Source: Thermodesulfobacteriales bacterium
GTDB taxonomy: Bacteria; Desulfobacterota_D; UBA1144; Nemesobacterales; UBA2774
Length of the DNA stretch: 21,245 nucleotides
Assembly (NCBI GenBank): GCA_004525335.1
Contig: SPCL01000014.1
Location: 1-21,245, forward strand
Direction of reading: 5' to 3'
The notes under the pieces are model-generated. The model saw only the letters and a program-made list of their open reading frames with translations. It made no database searches and was not told the DNA's origin. Positions 14,060 to 21,245 of this stretch are shown piece by piece (the first letter of the stretch is position 1; the number at the start of each line of letters is the position of its first letter). A program made the translations under genes and the position numbers.

Positions 14060-16873
14060 ATGAACCTTTCACACTTGTTTCATGGACCTAACTCGGGCTA
14101 TGTTGTCGAGTTATATGAGTTATACCTGCAAGATCCGGAGTCTGTAGACCCTGAGATTAGAGCCTTATTTGAAAAGTGGAATCCTGAAGCTGCAGAATCT
14201 GCAACCACAGATGTACAAACACAGGATATGGATAAAATAGTAGCCACAGCTAACTTAGCACAGGCTATTAGAGCCTTCGGACACCTAGAAGCTGACCTTG
14301 ACCCGCTCGGGGGCAATCCACCGGGAGATTCTTGTCTCACTTTTAGCGGACACAACTTAACTGATGAAGATCTATTTCAGCTGCCTTCAAGTCTGGTTCG
14401 AGGCTCGATTGCAGAGGTAACATCAAACGCTCATGAAGCCATAACAAAACTGCGTTCAGTCTATTCGTCCAAAATAGGCTATGACTTCTACCATATTAAT
14501 TCTATAGAAGAGAGAAAATGGTTTAGAGATTCTGCTGAATCTGGTGCTTTTAGACCGCCTAATGACCCTATCAATGAGCGACTTCTTCTGGAGAGTCTTA
14601 CCCAGGTTGAGGTGCTTGAGAGGTTTTTACACCGTATCTTCCCTGGGAAATTCCGTTTCTCGATAGAAGGTGTGGACGTAATGGTTCCAATGTTAAATGA
14701 AATCGTTGGTCTTTCAGCGGAAGCACAAATACATCATATCTTACTGGGAATGGCTCACAGAGGCCGCCTCAACGTTATGCATCACGTAATGAATAAGGGC
14801 TATAAAGGGACATTGATCAAGTTCAAAGACCCTGTACTACATCGGGACTTCAGAGACTATATGGGATGGACCGGGGATGTTAAATACCACGACGGGGCGC
14901 GACGTGCGGTAAAGAATGGAAAGACTATAGAGATGGAAATCACACTGGCTCCTAACCCAAGTCACTTAGAATCGGTAAACCCTGTTGTCGAAGGAATGAC
15001 CCGAGCCGCAGGTACAAAAGTTGATAAACCCGGTGCTCCTATTTTTGACCCAACGGTATCTTTACCAATAATAGTCCACGGAGATTCAGCCTTTCCAGGG
15101 CAAGGAATAGTGTCAGAGACGCTAAATTTATCCCGCCTTCCGGGATATTGCACTGGCGGAACAATACATATTATTACAAATAACCAGCTCGGGTATACAA
15201 CACTTCCTTCAGACAGCCGCAGCACATTGTATGCCAGTGACCTGGCAAAAGGTTTTGAGATTCCAATCATGCACGTAAATGCGGATGACCCCGAGTCGTG
15301 TATAGAAGCGGCTAGAATGGCATTCGCATATCTGAAAAAATTCCACAAAGATGTATTAATTGACTTAGTTGGATATAGACGCCACGGCCATAACGAAGCA
15401 GATGAACCTACATTTACTCAGCCGCAAATGTATAAGAAGATTAAAGACCATCCCACGGTAAGAGAAATATGGGCGAATACTCTGGTCAAAAGAGGAGTTA
15501 TAGACAAGGATGAGCCTGAGGAGATTATAAGCAAATTTACAGAAAAACTACACGGCGATTTTGAATCACTGACGTCTGAAGACATTCCCGATGAAGCACA
15601 ATCTAAGCGCCCTCCGGACGAAGCGGCACAGAAAGTTAAAACAGCGGTTCCCGTAAAGACTCTTAGAGAATTAAACGACTCTCTACTCAAACTGCCGGAT
15701 AATTTTAATCTTAATTCGAAACTTAAGCGCGGGATGGAAAGAAGAGCAAATTCATTGGATGAGATGGATGAAAAAAATATAGATTGGACGACGGCAGAGG
15801 ACCTGGCACTTGCCTCAATATTGGCAGATGGCACCCCCATTCGCTTCACTGGGCAGGATTGTCAAAGAGGGACTTTCAGCCACCGTCACGCTGTTCTACA
15901 TGATTCTAAAACCTGGGACGCTTATTGTCCGCTTCAGAACATACCTCAAGCAAAGGCTTCTTTTGAGATCCATAATAGCCCGCTTACAGAGAACGCATGC
16001 ATTGGATTTGAATACGGCTACAACATTCAGGAGCCAAACCGCCTTGTAATATGGGAAGCACAGTACGGTGATTTTATAAACGGCGCACAGACTATAATAG
16101 ATGAGTACCTTGTTTCAGCCAGAGCCAAGTGGGGACAAACCCCCTCACTAGTATTATTATTGCCGCATGGATACGAGGGTCAGGGACCTGATCACTCATC
16201 TGGCAGGCCGGCAAGATTTTTGGGTTCAGCAGCCGAGATCAATATGAGAATTGCCAACTGTACAACGGCTGCTCAGTACTTCCATCTGCTTAGACGCCAA
16301 GCTGGAGTCTTAGAGAAGGATCCTCTGCCGTTGATAGTTCTGACTCCAAAGAGCTTGCTTCGTAATTCTTCTATCTATTCTTCAGTTCGTGATCTTTCAG
16401 AAGGATCCTGGCAGCCTGTTATAGATGATGAAATGAATGACAACCAAGCTAAGAAGGTTAAACGTCTAATATTATGTAGCGGTAAAGTATATATCGACCT
16501 CAATAACAGTGAATATAGACAGCAAAACTCAAAAGATATTGCAATTGCAAGGGTAGAGCAGCTTTACCCCATACCAACAGAGATGCTGCAAAAAGTGATG
16601 AGCAGGTATCCTAAACTACAGGAAGTTGTTTGGATACAGGAAGAGCCTGAAACTATGGGCGCATGGATGTTTATGTTCCCGTTTTTCAGAAAGCTGATTG
16701 ATGGCCGCTTCCCACTTCACTATATCGGCAGGCGCCGTAATTCAAGCCCTGCAGAAGGATCTTCCTCAATGCACAAGGTAAATCAAGAAGCATTGATCAA
16801 GCAAGCTTTTATGATTGACGAAGAACTTCCCAACCTAGACGAACTAGGTATTACCTGGGTAAAAAACGTATAG
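14060..16873 (+). CDS. sucA: 2-oxoglutarate dehydrogenase E1 component
   Basis: A 937-residue thiamine-dependent decarboxylase, close to the usual 930 or so. It opens with the E2/E3-contact segment (FHGPNSGYVVELYELYLQDP). It then has MAHRGRLNVM (231-240), PNPSHLE (298-304), the TPP/magnesium motif running from GDSAF (341-345) to TNNQLGY (373-379), and the HGHNEADEP loop (442-450). The C-terminal half carries NSPLTENACIGFEYGY and the GQGPDHSSGRPARFL region. AGGA lies about 7 nt before the ATG. E1 decarboxylates 2-oxoglutarate and transfers the succinyl group to the lipoyl arm of E2. It is followed after 15 bp by sucB, so the two form an operon. The 265-bp gap upstream means it may have its own promoter, although read-through from the oxidoreductase operon is possible. 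Confidence 0.96.
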   Translation: MNLSHLFHGPNSGYVVELYELYLQDPESVDPEIRALFEKWNPEAAESATTDVQTQDMDKIVATANLAQAIRAFGHLEADLDPLGGNPPGDSCLTFSGHNLTDEDLFQLPSSLVRGSIAEVTSNAHEAITKLRSVYSSKIGYDFYHINSIEERKWFRDSAESGAFRPPNDPINERLLLESLTQVEVLERFLHRIFPGKFRFSIEGVDVMVPMLNEIVGLSAEAQIHHILLGMAHRGRLNVMHHVMNKGYKGTLIKFKDPVLHRDFRDYMGWTGDVKYHDGARRAVKNGKTIEMEITLAPNPSHLESVNPVVEGMTRAAGTKVDKPGAPIFDPTVSLPIIVHGDSAFPGQGIVSETLNLSRLPGYCTGGTIHIITNNQLGYTTLPSDSRSTLYASDLAKGFEIPIMHVNADDPESCIEAARMAFAYLKKFHKDVLIDLVGYRRHGHNEADEPTFTQPQMYKKIKDHPTVREIWANTLVKRGVIDKDEPEEIISKFTEKLHGDFESLTSEDIPDEAQSKRPPDEAAQKVKTAVPVKTLRELNDSLLKLPDNFNLNSKLKRGMERRANSLDEMDEKNIDWTTAEDLALASILADGTPIRFTGQDCQRGTFSHRHAVLHDSKTWDAYCPLQNIPQAKASFEIHNSPLTENACIGFEYGYNIQEPNRLVIWEAQYGDFINGAQTIIDEYLVSARAKWGQTPSLVLLLPHGYEGQGPDHSSGRPARFLGSAAEINMRIANCTTAAQYFHLLRRQAGVLEKDPLPLIVLTPKSLLRNSSIYSSVRDLSEGSWQPVIDDEMNDNQAKKVKRLILCSGKVYIDLNNSEYRQQNSKDIAIARVEQLYPIPTEMLQKVMSRYPKLQEVVWIQEEPETMGAWMFMFPFFRKLIDGRFPLHYIGRRRNSSPAEGSSSMHKVNQEALIKQAFMIDEELPNLDELGITWVKNV

Positions 16874-16888
16874 TATCGGAGAAATAAT

Positions 16889-18139
16889 ATGTCAACCAAT
16901 ATTGTTGTACCAGAGTTAGGTGAATCCATAGTTGAGGCCACTGTTATCAGATGGTTTAAGTCTGAAGGTGATTCTGTAAAGATCGGGGAAGCCTTGCTTG
17001 AATTAGAGACAGAGAAAGCAAACTTTGAAGTTGCAGCTGAAAAACAAGGCGTCATAACAAGTATTCTAAAAAGAGAAGACGATGATGTTGAAGTAGGTGA
17101 TGTACTCGGGGTGCTTGAAGAAGGTGCAGTTTCAAATGATTCTCCAACCAAATCTGTTGTTGAAGAAGTTCATGAAGCTAAAGAAACAACTCAAACTAAA
17201 AAACAGCCAACAGAGAAGATAACACCCGTTGCTAAAAACCTCGCTGAAGAATTCAAAATCGATATTAGCAAAATAGAGGGCACAGGACCAAGCGGTCGTA
17301 TTACAAAAGAAGATGTAGAAAGACAGATGAACGCAGCAATTGAAGAATCTGAAATAGAAGCGTCAGAAGTAGAACCAGTGCATAAAGCACCGGCGGTAAT
17401 AACTAGAGAAGAATTTCCCTCGTTATTCATAACTAGAGATGTTAGGGAAGAGAGAATTAAGATGTCTCGCCGCAGACGCACAATCGCACGCAGAATGTTG
17501 GAAGCGTCCCAAACTACTGCAATGCTCACTACTTTCAATGAGATTGACATGACTGCAGTAATGGAGCTAAGAAAGAGGCGCAAAGAAGTATTCAGGGAAA
17601 AGTATGGAGTGAATTTAGGTTTAAACTCATTCTTTGTTAAAGCCTCGATCGGCGCACTGAAAGCATTTCCTGCTATAAACGCTGAAATAGACGGCGACGA
17701 CATGATAATAAAACATTATTATGATATCGGCGTTGCAATTGGAGCCCCTGAAGGACTTGTCGTACCAGTGCTTAAAAATGCTGATGGCATGTCATTTGCC
17801 GAAATAGAGAAAAGAATAAAAGAGCTGGCTGTTAAATCTGAAGAGAATACTTTATCGCTAGAAGACATTATGGGCGGCACATTCACCATCACAAACGGCG
17901 GCGTATTCGGCTCACTCATGAGCACTCCTATTCTAAATCCGCCTCAAGTCGGGATACTGGGCCTTCACAAAATTGAAGACAGGCCCATTGTTATAGACGG
18001 CCAGATAGAGATAAAACCAATGATGTATGTAGCGCTTAGTTATGATCATAGGATTGTGGACGGCCGAGAAGCCGTACAGTTCCTTGTAAGACTAAAAGAG
18101 CTAATACAGGATCCGGAATCTTTACTGCTGGAAGGTTAA
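16889..18139 (+). CDS. sucB: 2-oxoglutarate dehydrogenase E2 component (dihydrolipoamide succinyltransferase)
   Basis: A 416-residue E2 protein with one lipoyl domain (1-78, lipoyl lysine K43 in ETEKANFE), a charged linker, a peripheral subunit-binding domain (about 112-146, with GTGPSGRITKEDV), a second linker, and the catalytic acyltransferase domain (about 185-416). The active-site motif SYDHRIVDG (384-392) carries H387 and D391. GGAG precedes the ATG by about 8 nt. Pairing with sucA directly upstream supports succinyl transfer rather than acetyl transfer. No dihydrolipoamide dehydrogenase gene follows; instead a convergent glycosyltransferase gene ends 9 bp away, so E3 must be encoded elsewhere. 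Confidence 0.95.
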   Translation: MSTNIVVPELGESIVEATVIRWFKSEGDSVKIGEALLELETEKANFEVAAEKQGVITSILKREDDDVEVGDVLGVLEEGAVSNDSPTKSVVEEVHEAKETTQTKKQPTEKITPVAKNLAEEFKIDISKIEGTGPSGRITKEDVERQMNAAIEESEIEASEVEPVHKAPAVITREEFPSLFITRDVREERIKMSRRRRTIARRMLEASQTTAMLTTFNEIDMTAVMELRKRRKEVFREKYGVNLGLNSFFVKASIGALKAFPAINAEIDGDDMIIKHYYDIGVAIGAPEGLVVPVLKNADGMSFAEIEKRIKELAVKSEENTLSLEDIMGGTFTITNGGVFGSLMSTPILNPPQVGILGLHKIEDRPIVIDGQIEIKPMMYVALSYDHRIVDGREAVQFLVRLKELIQDPESLLLEG

Positions 18140-18148
18140 TTTTGTAAA

Positions 18149-18871
18149 TCAGTTTTTGGATCTTAGTTCATTTTCTTTCCAGTAGGAATCTGCATATCTA
18201 TCTACTCCGATTCCGATCAGGTCTAAGAACCATATCTTGATATCACTTACCAAAACTTTATAGTTATAGATACCTCCATCTAAAAACCGGCGCGGGGAAG
18301 TCTTCATATTTTTTCTTATAAGTTTAAGTTTGCCCACTCTTTTTAAATTCTTACACAAATAGGCCGCTTCAAGTAAACCGATCTTGGGATATCCACCTAC
18401 CCTTTGAAAAATATCAGACCTTACAAATATCCCCTGATCTCCATAGTACCTCTGACGTATTCTATATCGTATTCTGTTTATAAGCTCTACTACCCTGAGC
18501 CCAAACTCTGGCCCATCTAGGGCAAACTCAAATGCCCCGCCTATAAAATTAGGGTCAGACAAAGCAGTTTCTATTAATTGGTCATATCCAATAGGAACAA
18601 AAGTGTCCGCATCTAAAAACAACAACACGTCTCCTGTTGCAGATTGTGCAGCCTCATTAAGAACATAAGCCCGACCGGGAGACGCGTTGTTAGACCTTAT
18701 AAGCTTAACTCCAAGTTTAAGGGCTATTTCGCAAGTCTCATCCGTTGAGCCTGAATCTATAACGATTACTTCATTGTAATTTTCCAGCCTAGAATTCTCA
18801 CTAAGACATTGAAGAGTAGAAGCCAAATATTCCGCTTCGTTTAAAGTTGGTATGATTATGCTTAGATTCAT
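18149..18871 (-). CDS. Family 2 glycosyltransferase (selenodomain-associated transferase 2-like)
   Basis: A 240-residue GT-A fold enzyme. It has the opening SIIIPTLNEAEYL, the nucleotide-binding VIVIDSGSTDET (36-47), the metal-binding DAD (87-89) and GDQGIFVR (144-151). The length and the TSPRRF stretch (191-196) resemble the TIGR04283 group (rSAM/selenodomain-associated transferase 2). In that group the segment after GDQ usually carries an acidic pair (MED); here it reads GLLEAAYL, so the aspartate is Ala (A169). No membrane anchor is evident apart from a hydrophobic patch near IWFLDLIGIG. The ribosome site is weak. It lies 81 bp downstream of recG on the same strand, and its 3' end faces sucB across 9 bp. 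Donor and acceptor are unknown. Confidence 0.85.
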   Translation of the reverse strand: MNLSIIIPTLNEAEYLASTLQCLSENSRLENYNEVIVIDSGSTDETCEIALKLGVKLIRSNNASPGRAYVLNEAAQSATGDVLLFLDADTFVPIGYDQLIETALSDPNFIGGAFEFALDGPEFGLRVVELINRIRYRIRQRYYGDQGIFVRSDIFQRVGGYPKIGLLEAAYLCKNLKRVGKLKLIRKNMKTSPRRFLDGGIYNYKVLVSDIKIWFLDLIGIGVDRYADSYWKENELRSKN

Positions 18872-18952
18872 GGATTGATTCGATGACGATAAACTTACTA
18901 TGTATATACAATAACACTTAATTGATTAGATACGTTAGTTTAATAAAGGATG

Positions 18953-21245
18953 CTATGAGATGCCACCAAGTTTAAGCAAACCACCCCATTTGTTTAAGAC
19001 CTGCTCTAAAAGCTCAGGATATTTGCTGAGCTCAGGGTCTTCCTTGACCAGATTAAAAGCGTCTTCTCTCGCTTCAGACAATATTCTGGCGTCTCTGATC
19101 AGATTAGCGAATCTGAACTGCGGCAATCCTGATTGCTTGGTTCCGAGGAAATCCCCGGGACCTCTGATAGTAAGATCGGCCTCTGCAATCTTAAAACCGT
19201 CAGTTGTCTCCTCCATAATAGTGAGCCTTTTCTCAGCATCTTCGGATCTCTTAAAACTTGATATCAGAATGCAGTAAGAGTCATGCCCTCCCCTTCCGAT
19301 TCGACCTCTTAACTGATGGAGCTGTGTTAATCCAAATCTCTCCGCATTCTCCACAACCATTACAGTTGAATTGGGCACATCCACTCCTACTTCAATAACA
19401 GTTGTAGCCACGAGAATGTCTAAATGGTGAGATACAAATCTTTTCATAACCGCTTGTTTCTCTTCCGCCTTCATTCTTCCGTGAAGGAGCCCTACTTTGT
19501 AATCTGGAAATATTTCATTCTGTAATTCCTCAGCCATCTGAGTTGCATACTTCACATTCTTAAAATCCGGGTTCTCGGATTCCTCAATCATAGGGTATAC
19601 AACGTATGCCTGTCTCCCTTTTTCGATTTCTTTACGCACCGTGTTATATGCTTTCTCACGTGAGCCTTTCTGATCATAATAGACTTTTGTTTTTATCTCC
19701 TTCCTTCCTGGCGGGAGCTCATCCAACACAGAAACATCCAGATCTCCGTATACCGTAAGCGCAAGCGTCCTTGGGATCGGGGTAGCAGTCATTACAAGAA
19801 CGTCTGGATTAAACCCCTTACTCATAAGCTCTGCTCTCTGCATCACTCCAAATCGGTGCTGCTCATCAATCACTACAAGACCCAGATTCTTAAAATCAAC
19901 TTTATCCTGTATGAGCGCGTGAGTGCCTACCGCAATTTGAGCCTCCCCTGACATGATCGCCTTATAATATGTATTCTTCTCACTCTTGCTCAGCCCGCTC
20001 TTTAGAAAAACCACACGGAGCCCCATTCCTCTTACATACTCCAGAACTGAAGCTAGGTGCTGCTCTGCAAGTATTTCCGTAGGAGCCATGAGCACTGCTT
20101 GATATCCTGACTCGACAGCTTTTAAAATTGAAAGTACGGCAACTATTGTTTTCCCGCTACCAACATCCCCCTGGAGGAGACGATTCATGGGAGTTGTTGA
20201 GCGCATATCTTTCTCTATTTCAGATATAACTCTTTTCTGGGCTGAGGTAAGATCAAAAGGGAGGTTATTTAGAAGATTATCGGTCAATTCACCCGTAGGA
20301 GAAAAGGCTATTCCTGAAAGCTTGGCAACGTCTCTTTTTTTGATGGCAAGTCTTATCTCTGTTAAGAAAAATTCAGAATATGAAACTGTCCTGTGTGGTT
20401 TTGATTCATATACAGACTTTTGCTCGAATAAATCTATCGCTTTATCTTGATCGTCAGGAAAGTGCACTCTTTTTAAAGCAGGCCCATAATCTAATATATC
20501 TCTTTTCTTTACTATCTCAGACGGCATAAATGATCTTATCAATGATCCATATTTATCTACAACAAATTTCATTATTCTTCTCATCCGCCTTTGTTTTAAA
20601 CCTTCTGTAAGGGGATAAATAGGGACTATGCGGTTGAAGTGAATATTGCCTTCATCTATTTCCTCACCCTCATCTATTACTTCAATATCTTCAGGTCTAG
20701 GATGAACAATTTGAAGGGTATCGCGGTAACCTAATGTAACTTCGCTTGTTAGAATTATGGAAGCGCCTTTTTTATAAGCAGTCCTGAGATATTTTTCGTT
20801 GAATTGAAACCAGACTAATGTGACGGTCCCGGTGCCATCTGATATTACTACTTGATAAAGGCCCCTACTCTTTGTCCTGATCTTCCCTGCCAACATGATT
20901 GTCCCGATAACAGTCTGACGCTGACCGGGTATAAGTTTAGAGATTTTTTTGATAGTTCTTCTGTCTTCATAAGCTCGTGGGAAATAGTTAAGTGCATCTT
21001 CTACTGTCTCAACATCCTTCTTCTTCAACATTGAGGCTATTCTGGGACCAACTCCCTTTACAAACTGGATGGGAATTTCTGATATATTCTCAGATTGTAC
21101 GGAACCGCCCACTTCAGTTTCAGAGAATGAACTATCACTTTCTTCAATAGGCACTTCCACTGTGGTTACGATATCTTGGTGTTTCTTTTGTGAGCCTGAA
21201 GGAGAATCACTCTTTCTTAATCTTTCTATTATTTCTAGAGAACTC
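18953..21245 (-). CDS. recG: ATP-dependent DNA helicase RecG, 5' end beyond window
   Basis: A superfamily 2 helicase that reverses stalled forks and migrates branched DNA. Numbering from the in-frame GTG at 21160, it shows an N-terminal helix-hairpin-like segment FVKGVGPR (33-40), the wedge/OB domain (about 68-150), Walker A GDVGSGKT (331-338), DEQH (432-435), TATPIPRT (458-465) and motif VI QLRGRIGRG (616-624). The C-terminal TRG-type region follows. The frame has no stop between 21160 and the window edge and includes EIIERLRK, so the true start probably lies outside the window and the gene is 5'-partial. The GTG has no strong ribosome site. This implies an extra N-terminal domain beyond the core, as in some RecG lineages. 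Confidence 0.95.
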   Translation of the reverse strand, partial: SSLEIIERLRKSDSPSGSQKKHQDIVTTVEVPIEESDSSFSETEVGGSVQSENISEIPIQFVKGVGPRIASMLKKKDVETVEDALNYFPRAYEDRRTIKKISKLIPGQRQTVIGTIMLAGKIRTKSRGLYQVVISDGTGTVTLVWFQFNEKYLRTAYKKGASIILTSEVTLGYRDTLQIVHPRPEDIEVIDEGEEIDEGNIHFNRIVPIYPLTEGLKQRRMRRIMKFVVDKYGSLIRSFMPSEIVKKRDILDYGPALKRVHFPDDQDKAIDLFEQKSVYESKPHRTVSYSEFFLTEIRLAIKKRDVAKLSGIAFSPTGELTDNLLNNLPFDLTSAQKRVISEIEKDMRSTTPMNRLLQGDVGSGKTIVAVLSILKAVESGYQAVLMAPTEILAEQHLASVLEYVRGMGLRVVFLKSGLSKSEKNTYYKAIMSGEAQIAVGTHALIQDKVDFKNLGLVVIDEQHRFGVMQRAELMSKGFNPDVLVMTATPIPRTLALTVYGDLDVSVLDELPPGRKEIKTKVYYDQKGSREKAYNTVRKEIEKGRQAYVVYPMIEESENPDFKNVKYATQMAEELQNEIFPDYKVGLLHGRMKAEEKQAVMKRFVSHHLDILVATTVIEVGVDVPNSTVMVVENAERFGLTQLHQLRGRIGRGGHDSYCILISSFKRSEDAEKRLTIMEETTDGFKIAEADLTIRGPGDFLGTKQSGLPQFRFANLIRDARILSEAREDAFNLVKEDPELSKYPELLEQVLNKWGGLLKLGGIS

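Noticed and set aside
17191..17703. Long antisense frame (170 codons) inside sucB, and a similar 143-codon one inside sucA (15418-15849)
   Set aside because: Both lie entirely opposite well-conserved enzyme genes, are serine-rich as expected for reverse-complement shadows, and lack motifs.

Overview
The window looks like a piece of a bacterial chromosome with moderately low GC (roughly 40% by eye). It carries bacterial housekeeping genes: Era GTPase, bacterial-type aspartyl-tRNA synthetase, RecG helicase and the E1/E2 parts of 2-oxoglutarate dehydrogenase. Genes are closely packed, with ATG, GTG and TTG starts and mostly clear Shine-Dalgarno sites. There is no rRNA, tRNA, phage, CRISPR or transposase gene to fix the taxonomy. 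The mix of a Gld-like ABC operon with DUF4340, a fused-subunit 2-oxoacid:acceptor oxidoreductase with an FrhB-like partner, and SucAB suggests an uncultured deltaproteobacterial-type or candidate-phylum lineage. That placement is a guess.

Layout. Positions 1-381 (minus) hold the start of an FmdB-like zinc-ribbon protein cut by the window edge. Positions 535-1323 (plus) encode a crotonase-fold enzyme close to methylmalonyl-CoA decarboxylase, convergent with era (1348-2244, minus). Just upstream of era is what looks like an internally deleted glycosyltransferase remnant (2289-2493). aspS occupies 2723-4528 (plus). A minus-strand operon then runs from 8922 down to 4872 (ABC ATPase, ABC-2 permease, GldG-like auxiliary protein, DUF4340 protein), followed by an unrecognised 76-residue protein (4576-4806). 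About 900 bp of non-coding DNA (8923-9824) carries composite palindromic repeats, an imperfect 19-bp tandem repeat and a good promoter candidate.

The central metabolic block is on the plus strand. Positions 9825-13794 encode three genes joined by two 4-bp ATGA overlaps: an FrhB-like flavo/iron-sulfur protein with two [4Fe-4S] motifs, a fused gamma-alpha 2-oxoacid oxidoreductase subunit, and the TPP/[4Fe-4S] beta subunit. sucA and sucB follow (14060-18139). The window therefore encodes a potentially reversible low-potential 2-oxoacid oxidation route beside the NAD-linked 2-oxoglutarate dehydrogenase E1/E2, with no E3 gene in view. A family-2 glycosyltransferase (18149-18871, minus) and recG (18953 to beyond the right edge, minus) close the window.

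Most of the window is ordinary core genome. The parts most worth a second look are the FrhB-containing oxidoreductase complex beside sucAB, the non-coding repeat cluster at 9054-9300, the crotonase active site, the FmdB-like protein with its widely separated cysteine pairs, and the glycosyltransferase remnant. Three starts were set from Shine-Dalgarno or coupling evidence at shorter positions than the longest ORF (4806, 7246, 8922). recG is open at its 5' end.
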